This document shows positions 60,948-64,000 of a stretch of DNA of 64,000 nucleotides, one piece after another (position 1 is the first letter of the stretch; the number at the start of each line of letters is the position of its first letter). The notes below the pieces were generated by a model. It was not told the DNA's origin. It made no database searches and saw only the letters and a list, made by a program, of their open reading frames with translations. The DNA comes from an archaeon GW2011_AR15 (GTDB taxonomy: Archaea; Nanobdellota; Nanobdellia; Woesearchaeales; GW2011-AR15). The stretch is taken from positions 627,308 through 691,307 of the forward strand of contig CP010425.1 of the NCBI GenBank assembly GCA_000830295.1, read 5' to 3'. The translations under genes and the position numbers were made by a program.

Positions 60948-62021
60948 ATGGGCTTTTTTGATTTTATAGGGAAAGTGGTTTTCATTGCACTGATACTGTT
61001 TGGAATACTCTATTTCACAAACGGCCTTGATTTCCTGAGCGGGAAGATATCGCTTGACCCCGAGGCAATAAGGGCAAGCCCGTATGTAAATAAGATTGTC
61101 TATGATGATATTGAGATAAGGCAGTTCACTGCATCAGTTACAAAGGGCTGCCCTTCAGGAGACAAGGAATGCCAGCTCAACAAAGTATTCAGGCATGTTG
61201 TTGAAAACTACAATTACTATTCTGACCCGGTTGGGAAAGAGCTTATCCAGTCTCCGTATGAGACAAGGGAAGTCGAGGGCGGGGACTGCGAGGATTTCAG
61301 CATACTGATGAATTCAATGCTCGAGTCAATCGGCATAAAAACCTATCTTGTTTTGACTGATGACCACGCGTACAGCTTAGCATGCGGGATAGATCCAGGA
61401 AAGCTGAGGGATTATGTTGAAGAATCCATCATTGAGGTATATGCAACAGACAGCGAGTTCAGCAGGGATAATGATATCGTCTATGATGACGGGGATATAT
61501 ACATAAGGGAGACATATAACCTGGATTTTGTCGTGGATTCTTTTACCACATATTATTTCGGCGGGGACGGCAGCGAGATAACAGACCCGTTCCTCAGCGA
61601 AAAGCTTGACTACTCCATAACCTTCTCTTCTCCTGTTGATATGTATGTTGTGTCAGGCAGGGGAGAATATGAAAAGCTTGCAAAAAGTGAAACATTTTCA
61701 GCATACTCCGAGTGCACTGAGCTGGGAGCATTAAGCGTGGATGATGAATGCACAATAGGAACTTACGGAGGCATAGCAATATCAAATGACAATCTTGAGA
61801 GAGTCCATGTGCAGATGAAGCTTGACGTTTACATGAAATACAACCCGCAGGAGTTCCTGAAAGACATTACAATAACTTCCTATTCAATCAACGGCGCCTC
61901 ATGCGTTGTTCTGGACGGCACGAGCGGGAAATTCGGCTATCCTGGACTGAACCCAGCAGAGCTGAAAGGAAAGAAGGTTGCAGTTGACCCGAAGACGAAA
62001 GAGATAATATATCTGGAGTAG
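60948..62021 (+). CDS. Membrane-anchored transglutaminase-like protein
   Basis: 357 residues: an N-terminal membrane helix (about 8-24) then a transglutaminase-like domain (about 75-160) with 'GGDCEDFSIL' (Cys114) and 'DDHAYSL' (His140), the Cys-His pair of this fold. A third acidic residue is not certain. The C-terminal half is a beta-rich domain. Members act as proteases or amidases or as non-catalytic binding domains. A TATA box (TTTAAATA, 60918-60925) sits about 25 bases before the ATG. It likely acts outside the membrane. Confidence 0.75.
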   Translation: MGFFDFIGKVVFIALILFGILYFTNGLDFLSGKISLDPEAIRASPYVNKIVYDDIEIRQFTASVTKGCPSGDKECQLNKVFRHVVENYNYYSDPVGKELIQSPYETREVEGGDCEDFSILMNSMLESIGIKTYLVLTDDHAYSLACGIDPGKLRDYVEESIIEVYATDSEFSRDNDIVYDDGDIYIRETYNLDFVVDSFTTYYFGGDGSEITDPFLSEKLDYSITFSSPVDMYVVSGRGEYEKLAKSETFSAYSECTELGALSVDDECTIGTYGGIAISNDNLERVHVQMKLDVYMKYNPQEFLKDITITSYSINGASCVVLDGTSGKFGYPGLNPAELKGKKVAVDPKTKEIIYLE

Positions 62022-62070
62022 ATTTACTAATTCAAAATCTTTATAATGTGCATAAGATTCGCAGTTCTCC

Positions 62071-62601
62071 ATGAATAAGGAAAAAAAGAAGCAGCTCCTG
62101 AACATAGCAAGGATAGTGGCTATTGTGCTGCTGCTCTATGTCGTACTGAAAGGCATTCTCGTGCTTTCAGTATTAATCCTGCTGAGCCTCAGCATGAGCT
62201 ACATAATAAACAATTACGGGCTGAGGCAGTACGGGCTGGAGCTTGTCACTTTAGTTGCAGTGCTTACAGGAGTCAAATACGGGCCCGTGCCTTCCCTTAT
62301 ACTGACATTCATACTGATAACATACCACATGCTTGCGGGAGGCTTTTTTGCAAAATATGTTTTCTGGGTCATACCTGCATATACTATTGCAGGCTTCATC
62401 TCCGGCTTCTTCCCGGCAACAGCTGTAACAGCATTAGGGCTGTATGCAACGCTGGGGATAAACATCAGCAACACTTTCTTTACAGCAGTAACAAGCCCGG
62501 GCTACCTTTTCAAGTACCTGCCGTTCGCAGTGACAAATGTGATATTCAACGTGATACTATTTGCTGTTGCAGCAAGGCCCCTGCTCCTCCTGATGATCTA
62601 A
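62071..62601 (+). CDS. Multi-pass membrane protein, ECF S-component-like (tentative)
   Basis: 176 residues with a short basic start (MNKEKKKQ) and about six membrane segments rich in Gly and Pro, without charged loops of note. The length and layout are like ECF-type substrate components; it is also similar in style to the protein at 53111-53662. Its end overlaps the convergent polymerase gene by 4 bases. Confidence 0.5.
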   Translation: MNKEKKKQLLNIARIVAIVLLLYVVLKGILVLSVLILLSLSMSYIINNYGLRQYGLELVTLVAVLTGVKYGPVPSLILTFILITYHMLAGGFFAKYVFWVIPAYTIAGFISGFFPATAVTALGLYATLGINISNTFFTAVTSPGYLFKYLPFAVTNVIFNVILFAVAARPLLLLMI

Positions 62602-64000
62602 TAGCCGAACAGGCTGGTCTGCTTTGTATCAACCAGAATGTCGTCAAATTTTGTATTGTAGAAAACAAGGATTGCATCAGCAATCGGCTTTATCTGCTTT
62701 TCAATGTAATGCTCATAGTCCAGCTTGTGCTCGATTTTCTGCACAGGCTCAGGCCCGTCGCTTGTCATGACATATGAGATTATGTTCGAGGTAATCTTCT
62801 TGAGCTTTCTCGCTGCCTTTACATGCGGCGGTGTTGTCTTTATGTACTTGCTCAGGTCCTTCCTTATTGCCTTCCTGTAGACAAGCAGGTTGTCGTATTT
62901 TCCTTTTTTCAGCTCATCAACAAATTTCTTTATGTAATCGACCACTTCCTGCTTGTGGAACACCTTGTCAAGAAGCTCCAGCTGGAATTTTTTCGACAGG
63001 TCTGTCCAGTCTCTTCTCACGAATTCCAGTCCCGTGAAATCTATCTTCTCCTTCCCGTCCTTCATCAGCAGGCCGGCATATCTTTTCTTTGCCCCTTTTT
63101 CTGTCCCCCTGATTGTCGGCATCATGAACCTGGTATAGGTCTTCTCAAACTCCAGCTCAAGGAAATTGTCCATCTTCAGCTTTGCGACATATTTCTTCCA
63201 GTGCTCATTAACAAGCGCCTGTATTTCAGCGCCGACTTTTGCAGCGCCTTCTGCCTTGTCTGCTTTTGTCTCTACAAAAATAGAATCAGTGTCGCCATAT
63301 ATGACCCTGTATCCGTGGTTGTCCACAATTTCTGCTGTTGACTTCACTATGAACTGGCCGAAATGAGTTATTGCATTTGCCATATCAAGGGAATAAAACC
63401 TGCACATGGGGTTTGCCAGCACGCCGAAAAAAGAATTCATTGTAATCTTGATGGCATAGCTCTGCTCAGCATTCTTGTCTTTCTTTGCATGGTCCCTCTG
63501 CTCCCATAATCTCTGGAGTATCTGGGGGAGTATGCCGTATTTTCTCCTGAATTTTGCTCCGTTAGGGGCAGTTATGACCTGAGATTCCCTGTACTTGCCG
63601 TGCATCTCTTTTGGTATGAATGAAAGAGGGTCAATGTTGAATGTCCTCATTATGCTTGGATACAGGCTCTTGAAGTCAAGCACGATTATGTAATCATATA
63701 TTCCCGGGATTGAATCCCTTACATATCCCCCTATTATCCTCTCTCCCCTTTCCCTGAACTCAGAGGTCCTGCAGACATATCCTCTTTCAAATGTCTCCCT
63801 TAGGTAGAGGTTGTCGAGCGAGGCTATAGAAGCCTTTACCCTGTCAAGCTGCATGCCTGTCAGCAGGGAGCGCTGGATTATCAGGTCTATAATGCCTTTT
63901 TTCTCAAGTATTTTTATTACAAGCTCTGAATCCTTAAGGTTGTAGTCAGCAAGCTTCTGCGGCTCCTTCTCATACAGCCTTTCAATCTCAGCCCCCTTGT
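62598..64000 (-). CDS. polB: Family B DNA polymerase, C-terminal part (5' end beyond window)
   Basis: The frame is open to the window edge; at least 467 residues are visible, beginning in the exonuclease domain ('YNLKDSELV', Exo III motif). The polymerase motifs are all present: A 'DFKSLYPSI', B 'KITMNSFFGVLANP', C 'YGDTDS', plus 'DGKEKIDFTGLEFVRRDW' in the thumb region. The last residues, 'QTSLFGY', form a PCNA-interacting (PIP-box) peptide. It is the replicative or repair DNA polymerase; no intein is seen in the visible part. Confidence 0.95.
   Translation of the reverse strand, partial: KGAEIERLYEKEPQKLADYNLKDSELVIKILEKKGIIDLIIQRSLLTGMQLDRVKASIASLDNLYLRETFERGYVCRTSEFRERGERIIGGYVRDSIPGIYDYIIVLDFKSLYPSIMRTFNIDPLSFIPKEMHGKYRESQVITAPNGAKFRRKYGILPQILQRLWEQRDHAKKDKNAEQSYAIKITMNSFFGVLANPMCRFYSLDMANAITHFGQFIVKSTAEIVDNHGYRVIYGDTDSIFVETKADKAEGAAKVGAEIQALVNEHWKKYVAKLKMDNFLELEFEKTYTRFMMPTIRGTEKGAKKRYAGLLMKDGKEKIDFTGLEFVRRDWTDLSKKFQLELLDKVFHKQEVVDYIKKFVDELKKGKYDNLLVYRKAIRKDLSKYIKTTPPHVKAARKLKKITSNIISYVMTSDGPEPVQKIEHKLDYEHYIEKQIKPIADAILVFYNTKFDDILVDTKQTSLFGY

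Overview
This window reads as a chromosome segment from an archaeon, most likely a DPANN-type lineage (Woesearchaeota-like is my inference from gene style, not a tested placement). The information-processing genes are archaeal: RadA recombinase, an RPA-like OB-fold protein, a family B DNA polymerase ending in a PCNA-binding motif, GatD of the archaeal GatDE amidotransferase, archaeal-type AsnRS and ValRS, translin, a TRAM-domain protein and ThpR. Promoters look archaeal too: TTTAAATA-type TATA boxes sit about 25 bases upstream of many ATGs, implying leaderless mRNAs, while operon-internal genes often carry a GGTG ribosome site or an ATGA stop/start overlap.

Layout. 1-4.9 kb: a degenerate M16 peptidase homologue, a membrane protein and lineage-specific unknowns. 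4.9-21.5 kb: one very compact plus-strand operon of about nineteen genes. It starts with a secreted calcium-repeat protein, continues through about fourteen membrane-anchored pilin-like proteins, most with a class III (type IV prepilin) signal of the K-A/Q type, plus a 935-residue membrane protein, and ends with an M23 endopeptidase and a fused lytic transglycosylase/GH25 lysozyme. Archaea have no murein, so this looks like a surface machine equipped to open bacterial cell walls; it is the best candidate for an undescribed system here. 21.5-33 kb: RPA, small leaderless unknowns, a ribbon-helix-helix/GHKL ATPase/HExxH metallopeptidase module split by an in-frame TAG, radA with a structured leader, TRAM, ThpR, an HD hydrolase and AsnRS. 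33-44.7 kb: a pilin-signal metallopeptidase, GatD, and a second pilin-like operon whose last pilin carries a cohesin-like domain and is followed by a 1447-residue cysteine-rich secreted protein with a dockerin domain.

44.7-64 kb: ValRS, preceded by what looks like a leaderless 14-codon leader peptide with three consecutive Val codons, a hairpin and a T-run (attenuator-like); three tandem paralogous membrane proteins; translin; dUTPase and thymidylate kinase (dTTP supply); tRNA-His; a YchF-type GTPase; a TrhO-type tRNA hydroxylase with an extra C-terminal domain; a divergent Cys-rich protein/PadR pair; methyltransferases; a HAD hydrolase overlapping adenosylhomocysteinase; a transglutaminase-like protein; and the C-terminal part of DNA polymerase B running off the window end.

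A separate pattern cuts across the window. At three unrelated loci (start of the 8312 pilin gene, end of AsnRS, 3' end of tRNA-His) the end of a gene has been copied one or more times, and the copies are separated by roughly 65-75 base inserts carrying hairpins. In each case an intact gene remains. This looks like a family of tiny gene-end-duplicating insertions. I see no integrase, transposase, CRISPR array or prophage.
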